Positions 15,864 to 23,528 of a DNA stretch of 35,601 nucleotides are shown here, piece after piece (position 1 is the first letter of the stretch; each line of letters starts with the position of its first letter). A program made the translations under genes and the position numbers. Source of the DNA: Chloroflexota bacterium (GTDB lineage Bacteria; Chloroflexota; Anaerolineae; Aggregatilineales; Phototrophicaceae); assembly GCA_011525385.1 (NCBI GenBank), contig WTGF01000036.1, positions 1 to 35,601 on the forward strand, given 5' to 3'. The notes beneath the pieces were generated by a model. It was not told the DNA's origin. It ran no database searches and saw only the letters and a program-made list of their open reading frames with translations.

Positions 15864-16334
15864 TTATGAAATTCGCTGCAAATACTCGAGGTTTCTGACA
15901 ATCCAGTCACGCATTTCGGGGGTCTTGATATTGATATTGACCAAGGCCTCCGCATCCAGCGGAATCTCTTCGGGAATGAATTCGCCCCGCGCCGGATCGT
16001 CAAATTCCGGACCATAACGCTTGCTGATGTCATAGTCTTCCAGTCGACAGACGAAGAAATGTTCTTCGAGTTGTTTGCCAGCTTTCCGATGTTCCAAGAC
16101 GAAGGCGGTGTCCAATACAGTCGCCACAGCACCCAGTTCCTCGTATAGTTCGCGTTCCAAAGTAGCGAAGAGATCAAAATCGCCATGCTCAACACCGCCA
16201 CCGGGCGCGACCCAGTATGGGGAACCATTCGTTGGCTTTATCCGCTTGATAAACAGGACAGAGCCCTTTTTTGTCAGCAAAATGGCGCGCACGCGTCGAT
16301 TGATGACAAAGGATTGTTTCGTATCCGCAAGCAT
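15864..16334 (-). CDS. Nudix hydrolase
   Basis: This is a 156-residue single-domain Nudix protein that should hydrolyse a nucleoside diphosphate linked to another group. The Nudix box runs from GGGVEHGD to RELYEELGA. The spacing before REL is one residue longer than the classic GX5EX7REUXEEXGU, a variant seen in many members. The C-terminus (PLDAEALVNINIKTPEMRDW) is family-like but gives no substrate. The frame can begin at TTG 16341-16343; I chose the ATG at 16332-16334 three codons later. Neither has a clear ribosome site. It stands alone between regulators. Confidence 0.88.
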   Translation of the reverse strand: MLADTKQSFVINRRVRAILLTKKGSVLFIKRIKPTNGSPYWVAPGGGVEHGDFDLFATLERELYEELGAVATVLDTAFVLEHRKAGKQLEEHFFVCRLEDYDISKRYGPEFDDPARGEFIPEEIPLDAEALVNINIKTPEMRDWIVRNLEYLQRIS

Positions 16335-16462
16335 AAGGTTCAAAGACTAAAGCTTTATGAGCGGCGGGCAAGAATTTGCGGCGAAGCGAAGGGTCGCGGT
16401 TCACCCGGTATAAGCGCTCAAAGCACTCCAAATATACGATTTTGAAAAGGGAAGGAATTATA

Positions 16463-17185
16463 TCATGAATTGTCGAAGAATTCAACAAGGATGAGGGAAG
16501 CCATCTTGTGACCAATGATTATTGGCTCTTGCGAGCTCACTTGAATCGTTAATGGGCCTTCAAATCGTTCGCGCGCGGTTACTTCCAGCGTGTTCCCCAT
16601 CATCAATCCGCGTTCCTGGGAATCCTGGAGCATATCGGGATCATCCATTACGAAGCGTCGGATTCGCGCTGGTGTATGCAATGCCAGGCTGGATAGCGGC
16701 TGCAGGTCGCGCTGGGGCATGATACCTTCAGAATTGGGGATCGGATCGCCATGAGGATCGTATTTCGGGTTGCCCAGTTTGCGCGCGATCGCCGCGATAA
16801 AACGATCAGAAACGCTATGTTCCAGCGCCTCCGCCTCGTCATGTATCTCGTGCAACTCGTATTCCAGGTCATGCACCAGATAGGTTTCAATCAGACGATG
16901 TCGGCGCAGCATTTGTAGGGCGACCCGCTCGCCCTCATCGGTCAATCTTACACCGCGATATTTTCGGTAATCGACCGTGCCCTCTTCGACCAATCGTTGC
17001 GCCATATCCGTCACGGCCGGCGGACTCACGTTCAAGGCGTCAGCCAGCGCGTTGGTCGATACACGCTCATGCTCGCGCTGCAAGGTATACACAGCTTTTA
17101 GGAAGTCTTCTACCGACTGAGATGATCCCGACGAAAGCTTGCGTCTGTTCATTCCTGTTCCCGACGTGTTTCCGGCAGATGCCAT
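16463..17185 (-). CDS. DtxR/MntR-family metal-dependent regulator
   Basis: This is a transcription regulator that usually senses Mn2+ or Fe2+ and controls metal uptake. The N-terminal winged helix is seen in SVEDFLKAVYTLQ and VSTNALADALNVSPPAVTDMAQRL. The dimer/metal domain has HEIHDEAEALEHSVSDRF, carrying the usual His and Glu ligands, and YDPHGDPIPN, a family hallmark where many members have CPHG. The last 75 residues fit an SH3-like FeoA domain. I chose the ATG at 17183-17185 (240 residues), preceded by ATAGG; the ATG at 17150-17152 is almost as good, while upstream extension to 17305 looks non-homologous. No metal transporter lies nearby, so its targets are elsewhere. Confidence 0.9.
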   Translation of the reverse strand: MASAGNTSGTGMNRRKLSSGSSQSVEDFLKAVYTLQREHERVSTNALADALNVSPPAVTDMAQRLVEEGTVDYRKYRGVRLTDEGERVALQMLRRHRLIETYLVHDLEYELHEIHDEAEALEHSVSDRFIAAIARKLGNPKYDPHGDPIPNSEGIMPQRDLQPLSSLALHTPARIRRFVMDDPDMLQDSQERGLMMGNTLEVTARERFEGPLTIQVSSQEPIIIGHKMASLILVEFFDNS

Positions 17186-17322
17186 CGCGCCTATCATATC
17201 ATAATGGGTCGACCAAGCCACCAACGTAATTCTAACAATCTTGCGGTACATTATGATTGAAGCGCGTCTTTTGTGGCCGGGCGTCCGGAGTTCGCGACCG
17301 CGCAACTGCGCGCCGCTCTTGA

Positions 17323-17351
17323 TTGACCGCCCGCTTTACAAGGCGTACAAT
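17323..17351 (+). promoter_or_regulatory. Sigma-70-type promoter before the DnaJ-like gene
   Basis: TTGACC (17323-17328) and TACAAT (17346-17351) are separated by exactly 17 bases, 114 bases before the start codon. No CIRCE inverted repeat was seen, so heat control by HrcA is not supported. Confidence 0.65.
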
Positions 17352-17465
17352 GTGCAGATACATGACACGTCAGGCGTGGTCGGTTGAAGCTAGAGCGCAG
17401 CCATTTGCCAGAATAACGTGCCCAGACGGGGCTGCAAGACGCAAACCAATCAGCGGAACCAGCAT

Positions 17466-18347
17466 ATGGCCAGAGACTATTATCAGGTGCTGGGCGTAGA
17501 GCGAAACGCCAGCGAAGACGAAATCAAGAAAGCGTTTCGCCACAAGGCGAAACAGCATCATCCCGATGCCAATCCGGACAATCCTGCTGCCGAAGCGCGC
17601 TTCAAAGAAGTCAATGAAGCCTACGAGATCTTGAGCGACGAGGAGAAGCGGTCGGCTTATGACCGCTTTGGCGAAAACTGGCGGCATTATCAAGAAAACC
17701 CCTTCGGCGGCGCCGGGGGGCAAGTGCGCATGGACGATATGTCTGAGATTTTTGAGACGATATTCGGGGGTGGCGGCAGGCAGCGTCGAGGAAGCGGGGG
17801 CTTTGGCGGCTTCCGTACAAATGCCGCTCATCCACGCCCCGGCGAGAACATCGAACAGGAGCTTGGCATCAGCTTGCGCGAAGCCTACGAGGGCACGCAG
17901 CGCATCATTAGCAAAGACGGGCGCGATATCACGGTTCAAATTCCGCGCGGCGCCGCCACCGGAACAAGAGTGCGCCTCGCAGGCGAGGGATATCCCGGCG
18001 CCTATGGTGGTCCGGCTGGCAACCTATACCTCATTGTACGCGTCGGAGACGATCCGCTTTTTGAACGAAAAGACGACGATATCTTCGTAGATATTAAAGT
18101 TGATGCCTTCATTGCCATGCTGGGCGGCGAGGTGGAGGTACCGACGCTGACGCGCCCCGTCCGCATGAAAATCCGCCCCGGCACGCAGGCCGGTCAAAAG
18201 CTGCGCATGACCGGCAAGGGCATGCCCAAGCTCAGAACGGACAAGGCTTACGGCGATCTCTATGCTAGAGTAATGATTACAGTGCCCGAGAACCTGAGCC
18301 CCGCTCAACGTGATCTGGCCGAGAAGCTGCGCGACAGCTTGGGCTAA
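17466..18347 (+). CDS. DnaJ-like co-chaperone of CbpA type
   Basis: This is a 293-residue class II J-protein that should stimulate the ATPase of DnaK. The J domain at 5-70 carries the essential HPD (32-34). A Gly/Phe-rich segment follows (about 85-125: [25 protein letters not shown]). The two C-terminal substrate-binding beta domains ([48 protein letters not shown]) come directly after, with no CxxCxGxG zinc finger, so this is CbpA-like rather than canonical DnaJ. The frame is open 16 codons further upstream, but [10 protein letters not shown] at 17466 is the conserved N-terminus. An HtrA-like protease gene follows on the same strand. Confidence 0.95.
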   Translation: MARDYYQVLGVERNASEDEIKKAFRHKAKQHHPDANPDNPAAEARFKEVNEAYEILSDEEKRSAYDRFGENWRHYQENPFGGAGGQVRMDDMSEIFETIFGGGGRQRRGSGGFGGFRTNAAHPRPGENIEQELGISLREAYEGTQRIISKDGRDITVQIPRGAATGTRVRLAGEGYPGAYGGPAGNLYLIVRVGDDPLFERKDDDIFVDIKVDAFIAMLGGEVEVPTLTRPVRMKIRPGTQAGQKLRMTGKGMPKLRTDKAYGDLYARVMITVPENLSPAQRDLAEKLRDSLG

Positions 18348-18546
18348 CGGGAGGGCGCTAGCGCCTTTGCCGGGAGATAGGCCGGATGACACTAAAAGCA
18401 GGTCCTTAATGTTTTGCATCACGGGTTTCCATTGCGCTGTCGCTGGCCCAATGATGAAAACTTTCTTCAAAGCAAGTTTCTGTTTGGTCACTCTATTCGG
18501 GCTAAAGCGCCCGGCCGGACGTTCTGTGCCGAGGACAGGAAGGCAC

Positions 18547-19839
18547 ATGGATCGCGCCCGGCAGCCCGGATTCGGCAAATTGCAAGGCAGGTCACGGTCG
18601 ATTGGTCGCTCGATGCTTAACCTGCTTGCGATCGCGTTGCTGTCGTCCTGCAGCGCCCTGCAAGGTTTGAGCGCCGATGTAGACGATGTAGACAATGACG
18701 ACAGCGTTTTTCCACAGCCAGCGGAGGGACATCTCGCTGGCGCCACGTTGACGCCGGCGCTGGACCTCGCCGCGGCGGCGGACGCCGAATCTGCGCTGCT
18801 CACTGAAATCTATGAACGCGCCAGCCCCTCCGTCGTCAATGTGGAGAGTTCCTTCACGGTTGCAGGCAGCGGCGGCGAAGAAAAGCGGCGAGGATCCGGC
18901 TTCGTATACGACCGCAGGGGGCATGTTGTCACAAACGCCCATCTCGTTAAAGACGCGGACTCGATTACCGTGACTTTGCATAACACCTGGGTGACCGATG
19001 CCCGGCTCCAGGGTCTGGACAGTTTCAGCGACCTGGCGGTGCTCAAGATTGAAACGGCGCAGGAACGTTTGACGCCACTGGAGATCGGCGAGTCCGCTAA
19101 CTTAAAAGTGGGGCAACGCGCCATTTCTATTGGCAGTCCATTCGGCTTGAACAATTCAATGACGGTGGGTATTGTCAGCGGGTTGGGGAGATCTCTGCGC
19201 TCGGCCGAGTTGATTGACGGACCGCAAATGCCCGGATTCGATAATCCTGCGATCATTCAAATCGATACACCGGTCAACCCGGGCACGTCTGGCGGTCCTT
19301 TGTTGGATTCGAGCGGCCAGGCGATTGGCATCACGACGGCTATTCGCTCGGACAATGGCGTATTCCAAGGCGTCGGTTTCGCCGTTCCGGCCGATACTAT
19401 GCGCCGCGTCGTGCCGGAGTTGATAGAGCGCGGCCGCGTGGATTATGCCTGGATGGGTCTTTCGGTCATGCCAGAAGACGGCGGATTCGGGGTCGCGGGC
19501 TTGAGCGCGGCGCTGGGACTGACGGTAGAGCGCGGCGTCTTGCTAAAGGGCGTGACGCTAGGATCCCCAGCGGCTCTGGCTGGATTGCGCGGCGGGCATG
19601 AGATCATTGAGATTCGCGGGCAAGCGGTCTGTTCGGGAGGCGATCTCATCGTCGCTATCAATGACTATCATATCAAGAATCTGGATGACCTGAATGCCTA
19701 CTTGATCCAAAACACAGTCCCGGGCGACGAAATAGAGTTGTTGGTCATACGCGAAAAGCGGACCTTCAAAGCGCAGCTTACGCTGCAACCGAGACCAAAG
19801 GACAATCGCCCGACTTTGGATTGCGACTCGACAGACTAG
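18547..19839 (+). CDS. HtrA/DegP-like serine protease lipoprotein with PDZ domain
   Basis: This is a 430-residue envelope protease of the trypsin-like quality-control family. The start at 18547 is chosen for its strong ribosome site (GGACAGGAAGG). The sequence then gives a basic n-region, a hydrophobic stretch and the lipobox LSSC with Cys35, so it is predicted to be a membrane-tethered lipoprotein. The protease domain has His132 (TNAHLV), Asp162 (FSDLAVLKI) and Ser248 (NPGTSGGP, where GNSGGP is commoner). One PDZ domain occupies about 325-415 (GVLLKGVTLGSPAALAGLRGG ... YHIKNLDDL). An acidic linker (ADVDDVDNDD) separates anchor and enzyme. It lies 200 bases after the DnaJ-like gene and may share its transcript. 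Confidence 0.93.
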   Translation: MDRARQPGFGKLQGRSRSIGRSMLNLLAIALLSSCSALQGLSADVDDVDNDDSVFPQPAEGHLAGATLTPALDLAAAADAESALLTEIYERASPSVVNVESSFTVAGSGGEEKRRGSGFVYDRRGHVVTNAHLVKDADSITVTLHNTWVTDARLQGLDSFSDLAVLKIETAQERLTPLEIGESANLKVGQRAISIGSPFGLNNSMTVGIVSGLGRSLRSAELIDGPQMPGFDNPAIIQIDTPVNPGTSGGPLLDSSGQAIGITTAIRSDNGVFQGVGFAVPADTMRRVVPELIERGRVDYAWMGLSVMPEDGGFGVAGLSAALGLTVERGVLLKGVTLGSPAALAGLRGGHEIIEIRGQAVCSGGDLIVAINDYHIKNLDDLNAYLIQNTVPGDEIELLVIREKRTFKAQLTLQPRPKDNRPTLDCDSTD

Positions 19840-19850
19840 GACAGAACATC

Positions 19851-20405
19851 ATGGAACCCCTGGTACTGGCAAATGAATTGGTCAAAATGCGGCCGTTTGA
19901 ACCGGCGGACGTCGTGCCGGTCTTCGAGTTGGCGAGCGCCAAGGAAATCGCGGAGAACACTTTCGTCCCTCACCCCTATTCGCGGGAAGCGGCGCAGGAG
20001 TTTGTCGACCGGGTTCGGGAGCAGTGGTCGGCGGACGAAGCCTATGTATTTGCCATTTTAGACAAAGCGACCGACGCCTTTGCAGGCGCCATGGGCATCC
20101 ATCCCGAAGGGACGCACAACAGCGCCACGGTCGGTTACTGGATCGGCAAGCCCTTTTGGGGGCGCGGCCTGGCGACGGCGGCCTTGCGGTTGCTGATTCG
20201 TTTTGGATTCGAGCAACTCGAGCTCAATCGCATTGAGGCCGGGCACTTAGACCATAACGCGGCATCCGGTCGCGTGATGCAAAAGGCGAATATGCAATGC
20301 GAAGGCAGGCGCCGACAGGCGCTTCTGCATCGCGAAGAATACAAGGATGCCGTCTGGTATGCCATCATTCGCGAGGACTATCATCGCCAAAAGTCGGTCG
20401 AATGA
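19851..20405 (+). CDS. GNAT acetyltransferase, RimJ/RimL-like
   Basis: This 184-residue GNAT-fold protein transfers an acyl group from CoA to an amine. Near the N-terminus is ELVKMRPFEPADVVPVFELA, the usual beta1/alpha1 of the RimJ/RimL subfamily. Motif A, the CoA pyrophosphate loop, is VGYWIGKPFWGRGLATAAL. The motif B part HLDHNAASGRVMQKANM keeps the N-x-x-S pattern typical of this group. The acceptor may be an N-terminal amine of a protein or a small amine; it is not readable. The ATG at 19851 is 11 bases after the HtrA stop, suggesting co-transcription. Its stop is one base from the stop of the convergent restriction gene. Confidence 0.9.
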   Translation: MEPLVLANELVKMRPFEPADVVPVFELASAKEIAENTFVPHPYSREAAQEFVDRVREQWSADEAYVFAILDKATDAFAGAMGIHPEGTHNSATVGYWIGKPFWGRGLATAALRLLIRFGFEQLELNRIEAGHLDHNAASGRVMQKANMQCEGRRRQALLHREEYKDAVWYAIIREDYHRQKSVE

Positions 20406-20406
20406 G

Positions 20407-21258
20407 TCACATTCGCAGCAAAGTCCTAGACGAGATTTTGTTTTGGAGTTTGAGCAAAATTGCCTCGAGTTCAATGTTTGCCGGTGCTTGAAGTCCCAAA
20501 GCTAAAGACATTCCTTGCATATCAGTGCTGTACCTAGACGAAAGTTGCAGCTTCCGCTCGTTGTTTCGATCTTCCACAAATGTATATGAATGAAAGTGCA
20601 GCGAATGTCCCAACTTGGCTGTGCCGATATGGCCGAAATTGAACTGTCTTGTCATGTACTGAAATAAGACGTCTTGCACAATTAGCACAAGATGTTTTCC
20701 CAATCCCTCGAATGTTTCGATTTTGTGGTGCAATTGCACTAATATAGTTTTGGCGGTCATCTTCCAGTTCATGCCGAAAGGTTTCTTGGAATAGTTTAGG
20801 TCTAGATCCGCAACCTCAACAGACTGTAGAAATCGCTGTCGCTGAGGCCAAACAGTTCCTGTCGTATCTAACGTTTGCAATTCAATACCCACGAAATCGA
20901 CCACTTTGCCGTTTTGCGCAGATACCAGAAAATAGTCTACACTACCGCCTGGAATTTCGACTTGGGCTATCCTGTGTAACTCGTTTCCAGGCTCATGTAA
21001 TCTAAGTAAATGAAGGCAGTCGATAAATATTTTTCCACTACTCAACATACGATGTGGACAGATTAGGATATCCTTTGGATCGCGAACACCGTAGTTAACC
21101 GAACATGTGCCAATTGCGAGATCAGGTTGACTTTTACGAACTTTCAAGCATACACGCTCCAAGAACGGACAATATTGCTCCTTGACGATCTTCTTCCAGT
21201 CTATGTCTGAAGCTATAGTCGGAATACCGAACAGTTCAACTATCCTTTGATCGGTCAT
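20407..21258 (-). CDS. NotI-family type II restriction endonuclease
   Basis: This is a 283-residue protein resembling NotI. It has a four-cysteine cluster in the N-terminal third (C30, C37, C52 and C67 in EQYCPF, RVCLKV, GTCSVN, LICPHRM), matching the iron-binding Cys4 fold of NotI. A PD-(D/E)xK-type core shows GGSVDYFLV (D108) followed by FVGIELQTLD (E126, Q128), the E-x-Q variant used by NotI. NotI cuts GC^GGCCGC; the specificity of this protein cannot be read. The frame extends five codons upstream, but ATG 21256-21258 overlaps the methyltransferase stop as ATGA, so coupled translation is likely. GC is lower than in flanking genes. Confidence 0.8.
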   Translation of the reverse strand: MTDQRIVELFGIPTIASDIDWKKIVKEQYCPFLERVCLKVRKSQPDLAIGTCSVNYGVRDPKDILICPHRMLSSGKIFIDCLHLLRLHEPGNELHRIAQVEIPGGSVDYFLVSAQNGKVVDFVGIELQTLDTTGTVWPQRQRFLQSVEVADLDLNYSKKPFGMNWKMTAKTILVQLHHKIETFEGLGKHLVLIVQDVLFQYMTRQFNFGHIGTAKLGHSLHFHSYTFVEDRNNERKLQLSSRYSTDMQGMSLALGLQAPANIELEAILLKLQNKISSRTLLRM

Positions 21259-22298
21259 AGCAGAATATGGCAACGCTCGGCAGCATACTCAATGTATTCT
21301 AGTGAGATGTCTATACCTACCGACTTTCTTCCCATTTGAAACGCTACCAAGTTAGTTGTGCCAGTACCACAAAATGGGTCAAGAACGAGTCCGTCGGGTG
21401 GACAAGTTGAAATAATCGGAATCTTACAGAGATCTTCGGGATAAGAAGCATAGTGGGCACCGCGTTTAGTCGTATCCTCCGGTACTATTTCCCATACGTC
21501 GCCCGGTTTGCTACCTTTCGGATGATAGAAGAGAAAGTAGAATCCTTTCTCCGCCAATTCCTTGGCTCGACCTGATACGCGTGAAGAATCTGAATGAGTA
21601 GTTCGATGCTGTTTACGTATGACCATGCGAAAATCAGAAATCTCGCCACGTTCAAGCCGACACAATGTTTTATCAAGAGCTTTCGTTGCTTGCAACTTTT
21701 CGCTATCCGACAGAGCAGTAGATAGCTCAATTTGACGCTTGTACTTTACGCCTGTAACACCGGTCGCAGTAGTAACCGCGCCATTTTTCACTATAGCTTG
21801 CCGAGGCTTAGTGCGTATTGCGTCAATGTCATAAAAGTATCGGTCCTGTTTTACTAAGTGAAAGACGTATTCATGTACAGGCCGCAACTTATCTCTTGAT
21901 GTGTCCATACCTTTTATCTTGTGCCAAACGACATCGTTCCTCATGATCCAACCCTGTTGATCCGTTAATGCGAGCGCAACGCGCCATGGAACACCGATTT
22001 GTCGCTTGTTAACGTAACTGTCGCCGAGATTTAGCCAAAACGAGCCTTCGCCTTTCAATACACGGTAAATCTCCCTAGTAATCTTGAGCAAGTTTTCAAT
22101 GTAGCCAATGTAATCTTCTTCCAAACCAATTCCACCGTTGCTGTATTCACGCTGATTCCAATAAGGCGGGCTGGTCATGCAGAAGTCTATGCTTGCAGAA
22201 GGCAATAGCCGCAAAACATTTAGAGAATCACCACAAATAAATAGCGGCGACTTACTTGCATCATTCAAGTATCCATGAAACCGCTCTAAGTTTCGCAT
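21255..22298 (-). CDS. DNA methyltransferase, N4-cytosine/N6-adenine beta type
   Basis: This 347-residue methyltransferase protects the site cut by the adjacent endonuclease. Motif IV is TSPPYW (42-47), the SPPY form favouring N4-cytosine modification. The AdoMet motif I DPFCGTGTT (307-315) lies at the C-terminus, so the motif order is IV...I, beta-like. VGIDISLEYIEYA after it completes the cofactor pocket. The middle segment, about 150-270, is highly charged (KALDKTLCRLERGEISDFRM) and may be the target-recognition region. NotI is also paired with an N4-cytosine enzyme, as far as I recall. It precedes the endonuclease with ATGA overlap and is itself preceded by an attenuator-like leader. Confidence 0.92.
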   Translation of the reverse strand: MRNLERFHGYLNDASKSPLFICGDSLNVLRLLPSASIDFCMTSPPYWNQREYSNGGIGLEEDYIGYIENLLKITREIYRVLKGEGSFWLNLGDSYVNKRQIGVPWRVALALTDQQGWIMRNDVVWHKIKGMDTSRDKLRPVHEYVFHLVKQDRYFYDIDAIRTKPRQAIVKNGAVTTATGVTGVKYKRQIELSTALSDSEKLQATKALDKTLCRLERGEISDFRMVIRKQHRTTHSDSSRVSGRAKELAEKGFYFLFYHPKGSKPGDVWEIVPEDTTKRGAHYASYPEDLCKIPIISTCPPDGLVLDPFCGTGTTNLVAFQMGRKSVGIDISLEYIEYAAERCHILL

Positions 22299-22353
22299 TT
22301 GGTCGAACTTTCATTGGTATATCGTTCAAATTATAACAGTTTCTCCACCAGAA

Positions 22354-22390
22354 TTGAAAAGGACCCCAGAGGATTAGTCTGCGGTCCTTT
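22354..22390 (-). terminator. Intrinsic terminator upstream of the methyltransferase gene
   Basis: Arms AAAGGACC (22358-22365) and GGTCCTTT (22383-22390) pair perfectly. One mismatch follows and then CAGA/TCTG adds four more pairs, closing a seven-base loop. On the minus strand the stem ends in CCTTTTCAATT, a short U-run. It lies 55 bases before the methyltransferase ATG, so it would stop R-M transcripts unless bypassed. That position makes it an attenuator candidate. Confidence 0.6.
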
Positions 22391-22468
22391 GACTGTCAAA
22401 TTCACAGTCTTGCGGTTAGTCGGGAGCGCCCCCTAACGGAGCTTCCCCAAGAGGTGTGAATGGGTTAG
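22391..22468 (-). promoter_or_regulatory. Alternative stems in the R-M leader
   Basis: A 6-bp hairpin GACTGT/ACAGTC (22391-22396 and 22404-22409) lies just before the terminator. The element CTAAC (22433-22437) can pair either with GTTAG at 22415-22419, with GGG/CCC pairs inside, or with GTTAG at 22464-22468. The latter GTTAG contains the stop codon of the 9-codon ORF. Mutually exclusive pairing across a short ORF stop is the classical logic of attenuation; this reading is inference. Confidence 0.35.
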
Positions 22469-22494
22469 AGGGCAACCCCCTTATCACCGTTCAT
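22465..22494 (-). CDS. Nine-codon leader ORF with near-perfect Shine-Dalgarno
   Basis: The minus strand reads AAAGGAGGTGATC (22512-22500), complementary to the 3' end of 16S rRNA over 13 bases. After AAATA comes ATG and MNGDKGVAL, then TAA. The frame happens to be open far upstream, but the strong ribosome site points to this ATG. No comparable site precedes any other gene in the window. It may be a leader peptide governing the stems and terminator downstream. Whether it is translated is untested. Confidence 0.4.
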   Translation of the reverse strand: MNGDKGVAL

Positions 22495-22688
22495 TATTTG
22501 ATCACCTCCTTTACTCAGCCGACGATAAACGGAGCTTATCACAAGCTTGCCGAGAATGCAAGCCCCGCGCATCAACTGCATTGACAAGAAGAGTTCAATG
22601 CGGGGCCATACAGGTCGATAAAGTCTCGAGCGAGTCCTCGCTTGACTTCGCTCATTGCAGCAGGCGAGACATCGGCTCTCAGGAGCGT

Positions 22689-22717
22689 TTAGGAATGTGG
22701 CGCGGCTGTGATATAAT
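22689..22717 (+). promoter_or_regulatory. Promoter for the exonuclease gene
   Basis: TATAAT (22712-22717) is preceded by TG plus one base, an extended -10. TTAGGA at 22689-22694 sits 17 bases upstream as a weak -35. The start codon is 29 bases downstream. Confidence 0.55.
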
Positions 22718-22746
22718 GCAGCCGGGAACCCAAGAGTGGCGCAGGT

Positions 22747-23325
22747 ATGACCAGGCACTACAATCCTTCTCATCGCCGGCAGGCGATTCAATGGGCGCAA
22801 AACCTTTTGGCGCGCAACTTTTACGTGCTGGATACCGAAACGACCGGTCTCGGCGAGCGCGACGAGATCATACAAATCGGCATTGTTGACGCGGATGGAA
22901 ATGCGGTTTTGGACCAATTGATCAGACCGAGCATTCCGATCCCGCCGGGGGCGGCCAGGGTGCACGGCATCAGGGACGATGATGTGATCAATTCACCGAT
23001 TTTTAGCAGCCTTTACATCAAACTCTCGAGCTTGTTGGCGGGAGAAACGGTTATCGCCTACAACATGGATTTCGACTGGCGTATGTTGCAGCAAACTGTC
23101 GCGCGCTATCGCTTGCCCGATATTCGCATCGGCAAACGAGACTGCGCCATGAAACAGTATGCAAAGTTCAAAGGCAAGCGCAGCGGGCAGGGTCGCGGCT
23201 ATGTATGGCATAAGCTGACTAGCGCTCTGGCGCAAGAGAGCATCGCTGCAGGCAATGCCCATAATGCGCTGGGCGACGCGCTGATGACTCTTGAGTTGGT
23301 ACGAAAGATGGCAAGCTCGTCCTAG
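22747..23325 (+). CDS. DEDDh 3'-5' exonuclease, DnaQ/epsilon-like
   Basis: This 192-residue stand-alone exonuclease resembles the proofreading subunit of DNA polymerase III. Exo I is LDTETTG (D29, E31). Exo II is AYNMDFDWRML with D110. Exo III is AHNALGDAL with H172 and D177, the DEDDh order. DNA or RNA could be the substrate (RNase T-like and DnaQ-like members share the motifs). There is no polymerase, helicase or UvrC-like domain attached. The ATG at 22747 follows GGCGCAGG and an extended -10 promoter. It is divergent from the R-M operon but by base composition belongs to the host background. Confidence 0.92.
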   Translation: MTRHYNPSHRRQAIQWAQNLLARNFYVLDTETTGLGERDEIIQIGIVDADGNAVLDQLIRPSIPIPPGAARVHGIRDDDVINSPIFSSLYIKLSSLLAGETVIAYNMDFDWRMLQQTVARYRLPDIRIGKRDCAMKQYAKFKGKRSGQGRGYVWHKLTSALAQESIAAGNAHNALGDALMTLELVRKMASSS

Positions 23326-23419
23326 CCTATCCCCCGGATTGTCGTCTTCGGCGACCCGCCGGCAATGTTTAACCGCCTCCAGTATTTGCCGCAGCAACGC
23401 AAATAGGCCTCTTATTCGT

Positions 23420-23447
23420 TTGTCATCTACCTGAAATCGTATATAAC
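23420..23447 (+). promoter_or_regulatory. Promoter for the secreted beta-helix gene
   Basis: TTGTCA (23420-23425) and TATAAC (23442-23447) are 16 bases apart. About 75 bases separate it from the GTG start, a normal 5' leader with no visible riboswitch. Confidence 0.6.
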
Positions 23448-23528
23448 AAGTGTAGATTGAGTGTGCGGGGAAACTGAAATGGCGGGGACCCCGCGGCCGT
23501 TTGCTGATGATGTGGACAGGAACGAGAT

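Larger units (their letters stand above)
22299..22746. other. 448-base divergent spacer with R-M leader and exonuclease promoter
   Basis: This stretch lies between the minus-strand R-M operon and the plus-strand exonuclease. From 22515 down to 22354 it holds a leader for the R-M operon (separate entries). At 22562-22608 a GC-rich imperfect inverted repeat occurs, GCCCCGCGCATCAAC pairing with GTTCAATGCGGGGC. At 22689-22717 is a promoter for the exonuclease. No tRNA or protein gene longer than nine codons is supported. Confidence 0.6.

Noticed and set aside
18354..18365. GGCGCTAGCGCC followed by TTT after the DnaJ-like gene as a terminator
   Set aside because: The stem is only four to five pairs and the T-run is three bases, too weak to call.
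19430..19437. GCGGCCGC (NotI) site, and a second at 30364-30371, taken as evidence about the local restriction enzyme
   Set aside because: Two sites in 35.6 kb is about what roughly 58 percent GC predicts (near 1.8), so there is no avoidance signal and the enzyme's true site is unknown.
22497..22515. TGATCACCTCCTTT on the plus strand looks like the 3' end of a 16S rRNA gene
   Set aside because: The bases before it do not match 16S rRNA. The better reading is a strong Shine-Dalgarno on the minus strand.
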